Origin: Drechmeria coniospora
Lineage: Eukaryota > Ascomycota > Sordariomycetes > Hypocreales > Ophiocordycipitaceae
NCBI RefSeq assembly: GCF_001625195.1
Contig: NC_054389.1
Span: forward strand, 9,482,520 to 9,546,519
Reading direction: 5' to 3'
Length of the DNA: 64,000 bases
A model generated the notes under the pieces. It saw nothing but the letters and a program-made list of their open reading frames with translations, did not search any database and had not been told where the DNA came from. Positions 23,895-35,129 of the stretch are shown one piece after another. Numbering within the stretch: the first letter of the stretch is position 1; the number at the start of each line of letters is the position of its first letter. The position numbers and the translations under genes were made by a program.

Positions 23895-26200
23895 ATGCGA
23901 AACATCAACAACAAGTACTTTCATGCATGGCGCACACCTGTATACGGGTAATTACTTGGGTCTCTGCAATTCAGCACGGCTACTTGGTGTGCTACGCGGC
24001 GAGTGACGAACAAAGGCTAGCCGGGGCACCCCTGAGGTCTCGGAATTTATTTGCAAGTGTAATACTTACTTGCACAGTGTGCGAGTATTATTACTGTTGT
24101 GGTGGATGGGGAACGGATATGGAGGCGATTTGCCAGACGCTAAAGATGCAACGCACACGCACTGTAGGTACTTACTTGTAAGTACTTGTCCAACCTGCAA
24201 CTCCGAGTGCCGGTGCACTGTAATTACAGAGGCACCCACACTCCGTGCATGAGACAAAGTCTCCGTGTCGTGCTGCTTGGTGCCAAGTGTGGACGAACAC
24301 TTGTACACCACAAACGTGAGTTTCCAAGCGAAGGATTCCTTTCCTGCTCAGCCATGGACATGCACCATGCACTTATTTTGGGAGTAGGCCCGTACGCATC
24401 ATCTCCTCGTCTACAAGTACGTGTGGGCGCATTGGCACCTCCGCAGTAAACAGCCGCCGCAAATCCAGGTGCGGTGTGTGTGGAGTCGCGGTCAAATACA
24501 GCACGACACTCGCACATGTACTCGTGCATGTACAATACATGCAAGCATACGCGGGACCCCGTACTTGATGCATCCAAGCACGAAGCACCCTGAACACAAA
24601 CGTGCTTGGTGATGATGTCGATGCAATTATCAAGGTACCGCGAAGCACTTGCACCAATGAGCATGACGGCAAGTACTTGCACCCCGCTCGTGCCGCACGT
24701 TTTGCATGTGTGCATGTACTAGTAGCTGTGCCAAAGAACGGCGCTATACTGGTGCGATGTTGCAGATATACATGCTCCACTGGTGCGCTAGTTATCAACT
24801 TGTACTTATGTAATGGCTACGGTACGGAGTACATGTCTTGACTGCTGCACGGAGTACTCCGTGCACCGTGCAAGTACGACTACTTACTCCGTTCAAGTTG
24901 CATGTACGCGTGCAGGTACGGTAAATGTACGTGTGCAGGTACGGTATGTACGTGTGCAGGCACAGTAAATGTACGTGTGCAGGCACAGTAAATGTACGTG
25001 TGCAGGCACAGTAATTATACGTGTGCAGGTACAGTTAAATGTAATGTAAGTACATGTGCAGGGACAGTAAATGTACGTGTGCAGGTACGGAGTACAGTAA
25101 ATGTAATGTAAGTACATGTGCAGGTACAGTACTTACATAAATACCGGGAATGCAGTATAAGGAGGAACTTGTACCTGTGACGCATTGTGGGGAAGATATC
25201 CTTTCGGCGCTACAGTTGTTGAGCTAGCGGTTCACCCAAGGACTCAACCGAGCACCGCATGACGATTTAGGCGCAAAGTACTTGTACCTGCCTGCACTGA
25301 TACCTGCGGGGGCCGCTGCAAGAAACGTTCCACGTCAAGGACCGAGAAGAAATCTGTACAGCCTGTATTACTCCAGGTCCTGATCAATCTTGTTCTGCCT
25401 AATATTCAGTCGGCTCTACCTGTACGCACCTATATACGTAACACGGCGCAGATCGAAGAAGCAGGCAGCGAAGGTGGGTGGCGAGGACGTCGCCAACGCC
25501 CGAAGGTGCCCCAAATACTCCGATTCCATGATTTACCCCAGTCTCATGAATCGTCGGTGCTCTGGCGAAGCCTGCTTTATGAAACAGGGCGCCCCGCGTA
25601 CAAGCACTTGAATGCGTGCCGCTGGAGCTGTGCAGAAGCGCCGTGGCATATTATTCAATCACCGCAACGGGTGCGGATAACGTGGCAGGAATTATATTTA
25701 GTCTACGATTGCAAGTACTTGGATGCATGCGCTTGCCGCACTTGCATGTGCTTGGAAGAACAATTACGTCGTAGGTAGGGGTAAGGAAGGGTACGCCCAA
25801 GTATAGACTGCATGATTTTTTCGTTGAATTATTCCCTTACAACTAGGCTGCAAGAAATGGACGCCTCACCGCGGGCGGGCTTATCGGATGCTAGTTGTAT
25901 GCGGAGTAATACTTTGTAATTACATGCATGTTGCGACATGCCTGTACTGTACATGTACTTGCAGTAGTTGTAATTACCTACTGTACGTTGTACTGGAGGT
26001 GTGCTGTAGTACGGAATACTCCGTACAGAGCAAGTCGTACAAGTGTGCCGCGTACCCAGCACAAGTACTATTGCTTGGTTAACGGCAGTGCGTACTACGT
26101 AATTAATTACAACTAATTACTCGTATACTCCGTACTCCGGACTCCGTACTCCGTAGTTGTACACATCGTTGCGTGCACGAACAGAGGCGTGGGCGGCTGC
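23895..26200. repeat. Upstream part of duplicated block C (paired with 27,800-29,400), with GTAC islands
   Basis: No gene. Several pieces match the region upstream of copy D: AACAGCCGCCGC at 24,450 and 28,236; ATCTCCTCGTCTAC and CCTCCTCGTCTACC near 24,400 and 28,183; GGTGGGTGGCGAGGA at 25,470 and 29,130; CTGCTTTATGAAAC at 25,570 and 29,228; TATTATTCAATCAC at 25,650 and 29,298. Together with the gene this makes a tandem block of about 3.5 kb. GTAC-rich stretches interrupt it at 24,060-24,200, 24,780-25,145 and 25,880-26,165. Confidence 0.62.
24895..25125 (+). repeat. Minisatellite, unit about 23 bases (AATGTACGTGTGCAGGYACRGT)
   Basis: About nine copies, most with TGTACGTGTGCAGG intact, the later ones interrupted by AATGTAAGTACATG. 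It lies inside a GTAC island and its unit contains GTAC, so it probably arose from island sequence. Confidence 0.8.
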
Positions 26201-26444
26201 GAGGTACTAGGGAGGTGCACAGTGCACGTGCCAGGTCATGAACACGTCGAGACGCACACGCGCGCTGCCTCTGCTTGCCAGAGGAAGGAAATCAAATGCC
26301 AGATGCGAAACGAAAATGCACGCAAGCACACGCAGGCGAATTGTGCAAGGTCGAATCGTCGCCATGGACGATGGAGAGCGGATCTAGGCCGTTGCGCATC
26401 TGCAACAAGGGAGCTCCCTCCCACCTGCTCGGCGCGGCGCCGCC

Positions 26445-27708
26445 TCAACCGTAACGCAGCCTATCCGAGCATTCGTCCATGCTTTCCGTGCTCTGCAACG
26501 GGCAGCACTTTTAGCATCCAGTCCGCGAAGCTCGCACGGGTCGAGCGGGAACTTACCAGGCATTGAAAGGGCGATGGGGGTTTTTGAAAGCCAACCACGG
26601 CGTTCCAGCCGCCAAAATCGAGCTGGTGGGACCAGAGGACGGAACCGCCTCGTGCGGACTGGAACTTTTGATCGCGCAGGGGAGTGGTGTTGAAGAGGAT
26701 GTTGGTGCCCTTGAGGCGCGCAAACATGGTCAAGGCTGCGGACAAGATTGCAAGGTTAGCCACAGCAAACGCCGTGCTGGAGGAGGTTTCCGAGACGTAC
26801 ACCTGATCTGAATCAACTCGCCGCCCCTGCTGCCAGCCGGCAAGTAATGAAGCTTGACGCGGTGTTGCATCACTTGCTTGAGCGAAAATTCGCTTTCGCC
26901 GTCAAACATTTCCGGCACGTTGATCGGGACCATGGCTTCGTTTTCGTTGAACACGCCGTCGAAGATGGAGGCTCTCGCGGAGCCCCCTACTTCGGCAAAG
27001 ATCTTTCCGGCCGGTGCATCTCCCTTGCCACCTCCCAGCACGATGTCGATGCTCAAACGATCAAACATGACCTCTTCGGCAGCGACTGGGTTCCTCAACA
27101 TCCTGCAGTGCATTTCCCTTGGTTTTGGTTGATTTCCGCAAGGTATCAGTTCGGCTCCGTCGAGCTTCAGTATCTCTCGGTGGAGCGACTGGAGGCCCGA
27201 CTTCCGGCAGGCCTGCGAATAGTGGCAGTCGAGGCCACGCACGCACCCCCAGGCCCGGGTGATTTCCTCGCAGCTTTGCGTGCTCTTTTGCTTTTCCTGC
27301 ACAGTGTTCGAGTCGACTCCCCTTCGGGCTGCCGTCACGCGTGTCAGCAGACAAGAATTCCTCGCCGGCGACGTGACCGTTCCTACCGATTGAGTTCCCG
27401 TCGCCGTCGTCCAAGGTGTTTTGGTTGCTGTCGTCAAAGCTAGGATAGAGTTGGCCTCGTAGACTTCTCGGCATGCAGCCGTAGAGCAGCTCGTCCAGCG
27501 CCTCCACTTTGTTTGCCGCCTTGTGCGCCTTGAAGGCCTCGCGGTCTGTCGGGCATGTCGGGTTTGCCTTGAACACGTCTCGGGGGACTACCCGGCCAAA
27601 AATATCGCGTCGGTCGATGCCGGACCCATCTGCACGACCGTCGATGACGCTCGATGATACGACGGTTGCTTGAAGCAGCAGGGCGACGGAGGCAGTGAGA
27701 CGCAGCAT
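26445..27708 (-). CDS. Secreted module protein, paralog D
   Basis: Exons 27708-27387, 27328-26801, 26735-26557 and 26492-26445 give 358 residues. Introns are 58, 65 and 64 bases in phases 1, 1 and 0. The protein opens with MLRLTASVALLLQATVVSSS, then RRDIFGRVVPRDVFKANPTC and TDREAF, shared with C. GCVRGLDCHYSQAC, PREMHCRMLRNP, APAGKIFAEVGG, FDGESEFSLKQVMQHRVKLH, IR-S-LTMFARLKGTN and VLWSHQLDFGGW follow. The last exon again gives a Cys-containing tail ending RLRYG. D has a 12-residue insertion before intron 1 (LDDGDGNS region) compared with C. The donor of intron 2 is GTACGT where A-C have GTAAGT. Predicted extracellular; function unknown. C is its closest relative in the window. Confidence 0.8.
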
Positions 27709-27792
27709 GTTGAAAGCGATCCGGGGCCCGCGTTGCCGTGTGGAAACTGACTGCCGCTAATGGTAGATGGGTACTTTGGAGAGCAACCCGAC

Positions 27793-27800
27793 ATTTATAG
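27793..27800 (-). promoter_or_regulatory. TATA-like element of paralog D
   Basis: CTATAAAT on the minus strand, about 85-92 bases upstream of the ATG, the same spacing as in copy C. Confidence 0.5.
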
Positions 27801-30800
27801 GCATTTGGAAAATCAACCATACTCGTACACCTACATGCTCTCGACAACCAAGCACTTGGTGTACCGGGCAATGAGCACGAAAATGAATCGCCCCCCCCCC
27901 TGGCATGTGCTGCTTACCTAGTAGCTTCTTGAACTTGTGCTGTAGTTGATGGTGAGAGTTCATGCCATGGTGTTGCCGCCCACGGACGGTCCATGACTGG
28001 GTAGAGTGCTCCTGTACTCCGTGCAGATGAGCAAGTACCTGCACTGTGCCCTATTTTGCGGAGGACAAGCATTGACCAACACAATATGGAGTACAACATG
28101 CCGAGTTTGCAAGGAAAGGATCCCTTCTTTGAACAGCCCGGGCAGGTGCCATGTACGCGTTGGGATCGGGCTCGTAGGTACTGCCTCCTCGTCTACCAGG
28201 ACTTGTACGTGTGCGAGCGCTTGCACACCGGCAGCGAACAGCCGCCGCAGGTGAATGCACTGCGTGTGTGTGTGTGTGACGTTTTGCACTGTACGGTGTA
28301 CATGCAAGTGCGCGGGCGCGGGTTGGTGTCAGTGTGGGGTAGCCGACATAACAGCGCTGGCACTGTACTTAATGTACAGAGGACTCCGCTCTCGATGCAC
28401 CCGAGTGCCTTGGAACCTTCGTCCTACTTGTACAACTACACAAGTGCAAATGTGCCAAGTGTGACGTTGATGTGCATGGAAGTATTGTGGCACCTGGGGA
28501 AAGCACAGCCACAAGATAGCTGAACATGCATTCACTGTAATAATAAAGTAGTATTGCCGTAAAGCACTGTACATGCGTATGCCAGTGTGCTTGCCTGCCA
28601 GAGTAAGAGCAATACTTTTATGATGCCATAATACATGTATGTACATGTGCTCCGTACTGAACGCCGTAACAGGTATACATGCTCCGCAGATGCGCCAGTA
28701 AGTACTATTACCTACCTAAGTACTCCGTACTAGTATGCAATTACAGCTGCAAGTGCAGCACACTAGTATGAATGCAAGTGGAGCAAGTACAGCACGTCCG
28801 TTGAAAAAGTACAACTACGGGTACTTGAGTTTTCAAGAAAGTATACGTACATGTATGTAGTAATTGCTCCGTACATGTGACGCACTGTGGGAAAACTGTC
28901 ATTTTGTCGAGCCATAATACCGTGGTTTGCCCATGAGGACTTGCGGGAGGACCACGTGACGATTCACTCAAGTGCTTTGCTGGGTTCGCTGCAAGAAAGA
29001 TTCCAGGTCTAGGGCCACAAATACTTCTTGTATTATTCCATGCCCCGTTCAATCCTGTGCTGCTTATTCGGCCGACTCTACTTACATGCTCGTCTGGACA
29101 CGCACGGTACAGGATGGAGGAAGCGGGCAGGGAAGATGGGTGGCGAGGATGTTGCTGGCATTCGAGGGTGGCTGCCATTCCATGCCTCAAACGACGTCTC
29201 ATGAATCGCTGGTGCTCCTGACCAAATCCTGCTTTATGAAACGGGGCGTCCTGTTTCCTCGAACGCGTGCCACTGAAGCTGAGCCAGAGCGCACTAGCAT
29301 TATTCAATCACTGGAACGGCTGCGAGTGGCATGGTGGTAATTATAATAAGCATGCGCGTAGGTGTATACACTGTCAGTGCTGCCTGCACGTGTACTGTGT
29401 ACAAGTAGATGTGCTCCGTACGGAACAAGTAATAATACTGTACACCTACAACCAAACGCGCAACGCACCAAGTATTGAAGTATTCGTGACCGTACATGAA
29501 CGGAGCATTCGTTGACCACTGGAGGCGTGGGCAACGTGCCAGGCACTAGGCACCTAGTAGGCAGTAATAGGCAGTGGGCACACAGTGCACACACCCGCTC
29601 ATCCGCACGTATCGCCCTCAATCACCCTCAAACCCCGAGTCGTGGCTGCTACTCCGTACCTAGTATCGGACGATTTCGTCGGCAGATGATGTAATTGGGT
29701 ATCCGTACAGTGCACTTGTAATATTAGCAAGTGTACTGCGCTCCGCACGCATCCTTGCATCTGCACTTGCTTATAAGAGCTTGAACCGGAACAGAAACCG
29801 GGGAGCCGGTATTTACGGAATACATGCAATGTACATGGAATACTGTACACGCTCTGCTGTGGTGACGGACGTTGGCATGCCCGTGCTCCGCCGTGCTTCA
29901 GACGAAAGTACATGTGCTCGCTCCGCCGTATCATGGATCGCACATGTACCTCTGCACGCTCGAGTTCGCTCTTCTTCTCTGGCGCCCGGGCATTCGGTCG
30001 ACGTATTTGCACTCGAGAATTATTCATACTTGCATGCGTTCCTGTGCACCGCACCGACGTATAGAGTATAGCACAGAGTATAGCACAGAGTATAGTACGG
30101 AGCATATCACGGAGTATGGCGCAGCGTACGGCGCAGATTACAGTACAAGAACATCCAGGCGCAGCGCACGGCGCAGAATCCGGTACAGGAACTTCCAAGG
30201 GCGACGCATATGATCACGCCGCCCCCGTGCAACCACTCGCCGCCAACATGGTCGCCGTGGCTCGATGCATCAGGTCGACAGGGGAAACACTGCCCCGGCT
30301 CCGGCGGCCGCTCCGTGCACTTGCCGAGTCAGTCGGAAGGACGACGGGGCGGAGAGCGATGCGGCCTGTGAAGAGTCGGGCAACGGGGGGCGGCGCCGCT
30401 CGCTAGCGACCGGACTTGGCCCCTCGCAAGCGACGACCACGGCAGCATCCAAGCCAGCTAGCGTTGGCGCGGCGAAAGCAGCACCGTGCAGCGCCGACTG
30501 CTCGGCGAGCTCGTGGGTAAAAGATAGCGGCGTCGGCCGGCCATCAGCGTGTGCGATCCGATTGGTTGCGTCGGTCGCTCCGCTGCTCACCGCTGCGCAC
30601 CGCTGCGCACAGCATCTGGTGCATAACCCCGCGTGTCGGCAGCATGAATCCTCCGCGAGCGCAACGAGAAATGCGTTGGATCTGGGCGGAAAGCCGACCC
30701 GTTTCGCGTCGGCGGCGTGCTCATCTCCTCCAACCTGGAGTGTTCTGTCCGAGACTGTTACCGGGCACCTACTACCTGTAAGCAGGAATCACGGACGGGA

Positions 30801-32106
30801 CGCCTATAGTCCGTCGCTGGCTGCTCCACGTCGCGCCGTGTGCATCGGCAGATGCTTCAAGCCATTCCGAAGTCGCAGGTCGGGTACTGGCCTCTACTGA
30901 GGCACAGTGTCCTTTTTTTCTTCATATCAGTAGTCGGGAGTACTTGCGTTGTGTGACTTTCTCCGTTATTGGAGCAGATCATCGTACACTCACACCCATG
31001 GAGTATTGACGGTACTCGCTGCAATACTTGCTTGTAATACTGCACTTCAGTACGGAGTACTAGGTACCTATTTACAGTAATGCTTGCTTGCACCACGTAT
31101 TACTCCTTAAGTACCTAGTACGGAGTACGGAGTAATACATGCTTCCTCATTAGTACACAGTAATACTGTGGAAAATACATGCATGTACGTGTATGCACTC
31201 CCTATTGTACTGTCTGCTTGCAGCACTTGCTGTATTTCTCCGTCCACATACACCTGCACCGCACTGGACAGTACTTTGTTGGAGCCAACGAGGACGGTAG
31301 CAAATTATTATGCGGCTCTGCGTACCAAGCACTAGAGGTAGGTAGGTACAGAGTGCAAGTAATTGCTTCGAACAACTCCGGAGTACGGAGTACAGTAAGT
31401 AATATTCCGTGCATGTACTTACTGTGCTCCGTACACGGAGATGCCTGCAGCACGATGTACCAAGTGCAAGTACAATCAAGTAGGTAGGACTCCGCGTACG
31501 CTGTACTGTACAAGAGTCCATGTACACACATGAGTATACTTGGGTACGTAAATGCTGCAATACCGGCTCGGTGCACCACCAGGGCTGTTAACGGTACTTG
31601 CTGTGCTGTACTTACTGTGTTGTACTTGCTGTGTTGTACTTGGTTGTAGTGCATGTACATCTATTGTACTTGCTGCGTTGTGCTTGGCGTGTTGTACTTG
31701 GTTGTAGTGCATATGTACATCTACTTGTACTCTGTGCACGCACTTGCTTCATCGACCCAAGACCGAGCGTTCACGTTCACTTCCGTTTCCGTCGCCAACC
31801 ATCGGACAGCCTCAGCCTTCCGGTATGCATCGTTTCTGTACACTGTTTCGGGCGCGGGCCGCAATACGGGATAGAGGACCGCCCTCTCTGCTCTCGCTCT
31901 CCTTTCCTTTCCTTCGTCCTTCCTCTCGCTCCAAGTAACCGGCCAACGGAACCCACATAATACCAAGGAGCGGACGAATCGACGACGGGGGGGACCCAGT
32001 GACGGACCCAAACAAAACAAAGCAAAACAAAGCAAAGCACGGCAGAGCACGGCAGAGCACGGCAAAAAAGCACAATCATCACAGATCCCGACAACGACGA
32101 CCAGCC
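27800..32106. repeat. 4.3 kb gene-free region: upstream part of block D, then GTAC islands
   Basis: 27,800-29,400 matches the region upstream of copy C (see that entry) and includes a run of ten C at 27,891-27,900. 29,400-30,180 and 31,010-31,740 are GTAC and CGGAGTA rich, including AGAGTATAGCACAGAGTATAG repeats at 30,063-30,115. 30,190-30,900 is GC-rich mixed sequence with open frames but no recognisable protein. 31,740-32,106 is the probable promoter and leader of the HD-domain gene; its last 100 bases contain AACAAAGC and CACGGCAGAG short repeats. Confidence 0.55.
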
Positions 32107-33039
32107 ATGGGCTCGCAGCCAGAACGGGCCGAGGCCTCCAAGGTCGATCTCTCAGGTACGCGTCGGAGGCGTTCGATGGCGAGGGGCGATGGAGACTGAC
32201 GGACCGGACAGACATCGGCTACACACCCATGGCCCAGGTGTCGGAACCGTGGTCGCACGACAAGGTGCTCGAGACGATCCCCGACGATGAGCTCGGCGAG
32301 ATTTCCGGTTCCCGCTCGCCCCTGGCCTTCTTCCACTTGCTTGAGCGCCTAAAGACGACGAAGCGTGAGGGCTGGCGCCGCTTCGGCATCAACAGGTACG
32401 AAAAATGCCGCGACGGCGATGGGCCATGGCTCGCTGACCGTCGTTCCTCCTTCCCGCAGGGGCGAGTCCATCGCCGATCACATGTACCGCATGTCCATCA
32501 TCTCCATGTTTGCGCCCCCGTCGTTGGCACCTCGGCTCGACATGGGCAAGTGCGTCAAGATGTGCCTCGTTCACGACATGGCCGAGCTGCTGGTCGGCGA
32601 CATTACGCCCTGCGACGGTGTTGCTAAGCCGGAGAAGAGCAGGCGCGAGACGGAGACGATGGACTTTCTGACCGGCAAGCTCGTCTCGGCCGTTCCCGGC
32701 GGCGCGGCCACGGCGGCCGAGCTGCGGGCCATCTGGCAGGAGTACGAGGACTCCGAGACCATCGACAGCCAATACGTGCACGACGTCGACAAGATGGAGC
32801 TGCTGCTGCAGATGGTCGAGTACGAGAAGCGCGGCCGGGGCACGCTCGACCTCGGCGAGTTTGCCAACGTCAGGAGAAAAATGATGCTGCCGGAGATAAT
32901 TGCCTGGGCGGACGAGGTGCTGCAGGAGAGGGGCCGCTTCTGGGGCGCCGTCGAGCACGTCCGAGGGGAGCATGGCATCGACGGCGGCGTGGCGGCGGAG
33001 AGGAGCGAGCAGCAGGAGGCTTACTATCAACGGGACTGA
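32107..33039 (+). CDS. HD-domain nucleotide phosphohydrolase, HDDC2/YfbR (5'-deoxynucleotidase) family
   Basis: Three exons, 32107-32155, 32212-32395 and 32460-33039, with introns of 56 and 64 bases (GTACGC and GTACGA donors), give 270 residues. The family hydrolyses deoxyribonucleoside 5'-monophosphates using a divalent metal. Metal ligands are visible: His85 in IADHMYRMS, His116-Asp117 in LVHDMAELLVGDITP, and the later Asp in YVHDVDKMELLLQM. The N-terminal helix pair (SPLAFFHLLERLKTTKREGW) is typical of the eukaryotic members. The first exon encodes only 16 residues and depends on the ATG at 32107; without it the protein would still contain the whole domain. It stands alone, with gene-poor DNA on both sides. 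Confidence 0.9.
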
Positions 33040-35129
33040 GGGGGGGTGGCACGTACATGTTGTGCTCCGCATGCCGCCAGCGCGGGCATCATCGAGGAGC
33101 GCCTGTTGCGGAAGCATTTGATTGATTGGCACGCCATCATGGCCGCGAGCGCGCCCGTAGATAGACCCGCTTCGGGAATACAGACCTGATTCACTGTTTG
33201 GCTTGGGTCGCTGGGCGGCTGCCGATCCCAGACCATTTGCCGGTGATGCTGCTTCTGCTTGACACAGTTGGCCGAGCCAAAAACACCACCAGCAACACCG
33301 GGCTGGGCTACCCACCGCTGGAAGGACATGGTGACGATGGGCAGAATTCGCAGGCTGGGCATGCCGGCAGCGTGACGATTTCTCTGCAGGCCGCATGCCT
33401 GTTTGGGGGGGGGGGGGGGGGGGGGGGGCGAAAGCAAGGACGAATGGACTGTGAAGCCTGTGCGCGGTGTACTGTAGTGCATCATCGATCACTGTCGAGT
33501 GGCCAGTTTCGGGGACAGTCGTATCGGCTGGCAACTCGACGCATTTGAGTTGGTCGTCCCGGGGGCCAGCACGGCATCCGTGGGTGCTGTGGGTGCTGTG
33601 CAGTTGTGTACTAGGCACCTGTGTATTGCTGGTGCGGTGCACCCGTGCCAGTCTACCACGGACAAGTACACGTACATGCGACTGCCGCCTGCTGATACAG
33701 GTACGGAGCAAACATTTGTACTCTGCTCTCCGTAACTAGGTAGTAGGAGTGATGATAACAATATTATCACCATTGAGTCGTGGAGTATGATATGCACGTG
33801 TAAGATTGTACAGCATTTGCTTGCGGCACAAGCACTCGTACCATGTGAGCCAAGTACATGCACTAAGTACAATGCACACCTTCATCAGTACACTCAGCGG
33901 CAAGTCAGAGTAAGTACATGTTCAGTACTCCGTGCATGTTCTCCGCACAAGGAAGTACCAACCTATTATACGGAGTAGTGTAGCGTGTTCTACCTACGGT
34001 ACCTCTCCATTGTATGAGTACCAGGGCATGACACGGTTGTGCTATCTGAGGCACTGGCTACTAACCTACTATTACTACTCCGTACCTAGGTACTTTGGTA
34101 GTATTTCGGTTTCACCCGCCACTGCCTCCAATACAAGTAAGTACTTAAGTACTTACTACTTAGGTACCAAGTAGGTGCACTTAAGTACTTAAGTACGGAG
34201 TACATGTATACTATATCAATCATGCGTGCACAGAGTATTACTCCGTAATACAAGTACTTACTTGTACTGTACAGTATGGTATTGCCAAGAGTAGCCAAGC
34301 CTCGCCAGTGGCCCATAATAACTGATCCCCGGGAGGCGGGATGGTTGACCAGCGAACGAACACTTCCCTTCTAACCAAACACGTCAGCCGGGATCCATAT
34401 TCAGCCGAGATGCGGACAGGCGACAGCGACGGCGGCGCATCATTTCCATCCTAGCCCTCGTGGGTGACATCTCGTTGACGATATTCGAATTCCGCATTCG
34501 GTGGCGAGCGACCGGCAAGTGGGATCAGATCATCTGCGCCGCCTGCTGGACCAAAAGTCAAAAAGTCGGACGGTGACATGGTCCATCGGCAGTCATCCAC
34601 GATACAAATATTATCCCCAGCTCCAGCCGGTTGCAAGCACGACGACTCCACCTCGGCCTCCCATCGCCATCGCCATCGCCATCCACATCGCCATCCACAT
34701 CTCCATCGACGTCTCCATCCATCCTTGGATGTCTGCTCCTCGCCAGCGAGGTGCAAGCATCGTTGCCTCGGCCGGCAAGGGCGAGTGAGAGGGAAAAATC
34801 GACGACGCGGCCCCCAAGTCACCACGTCACACGACGCCTCGGTGTCGTGACTCCGGCCGTGGCGGTGTGGCCATCAGCAAGGCCGTCATCCTAGATGCGA
34901 GCCGTCAAATCGTGCATCCTTTGTTGAAAAGAGAATACCGCAAACGAGCCTACAGCGATACGCATCATAGTTTGGCGCTGGATCGGCGCTGGCCATGTGT
35001 CTCAGCACCGACCGATAGGCCAAGTGTTCACTATTACCGGTAATGCATTCATCGACGACGGCACACCAGCATTCCACACGCCTACGTGACCCCTTTTCGT
35101 CCTCGCCCGTCCGTCATCCACGCTCCACC
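33040..35129. other. 2.1 kb intergenic region with poly-G tract, GTAC island and CATCGC/CATCCA repeat
   Basis: No gene seen. A run of 24 G occupies 33,405-33,428. GTAC, TACTCCGTA and AAGTACTT sequence dominates from about 33,600 to 34,290. Bases 34,660-34,735 are a hexanucleotide repeat of CATCGC and CATCCA. The last 200 bases, pyrimidine-rich with GCTCCACC just before the ATG, look like the promoter and leader of the next gene. Confidence 0.6.

Noticed and set aside
30265..30900. Plus-strand frame of 211 codons
   Set aside because: No recognisable motif, no conserved splice structure, and Ala/Ser/Arg composition expected of random GC-rich DNA. A real gene cannot be excluded without transcripts.
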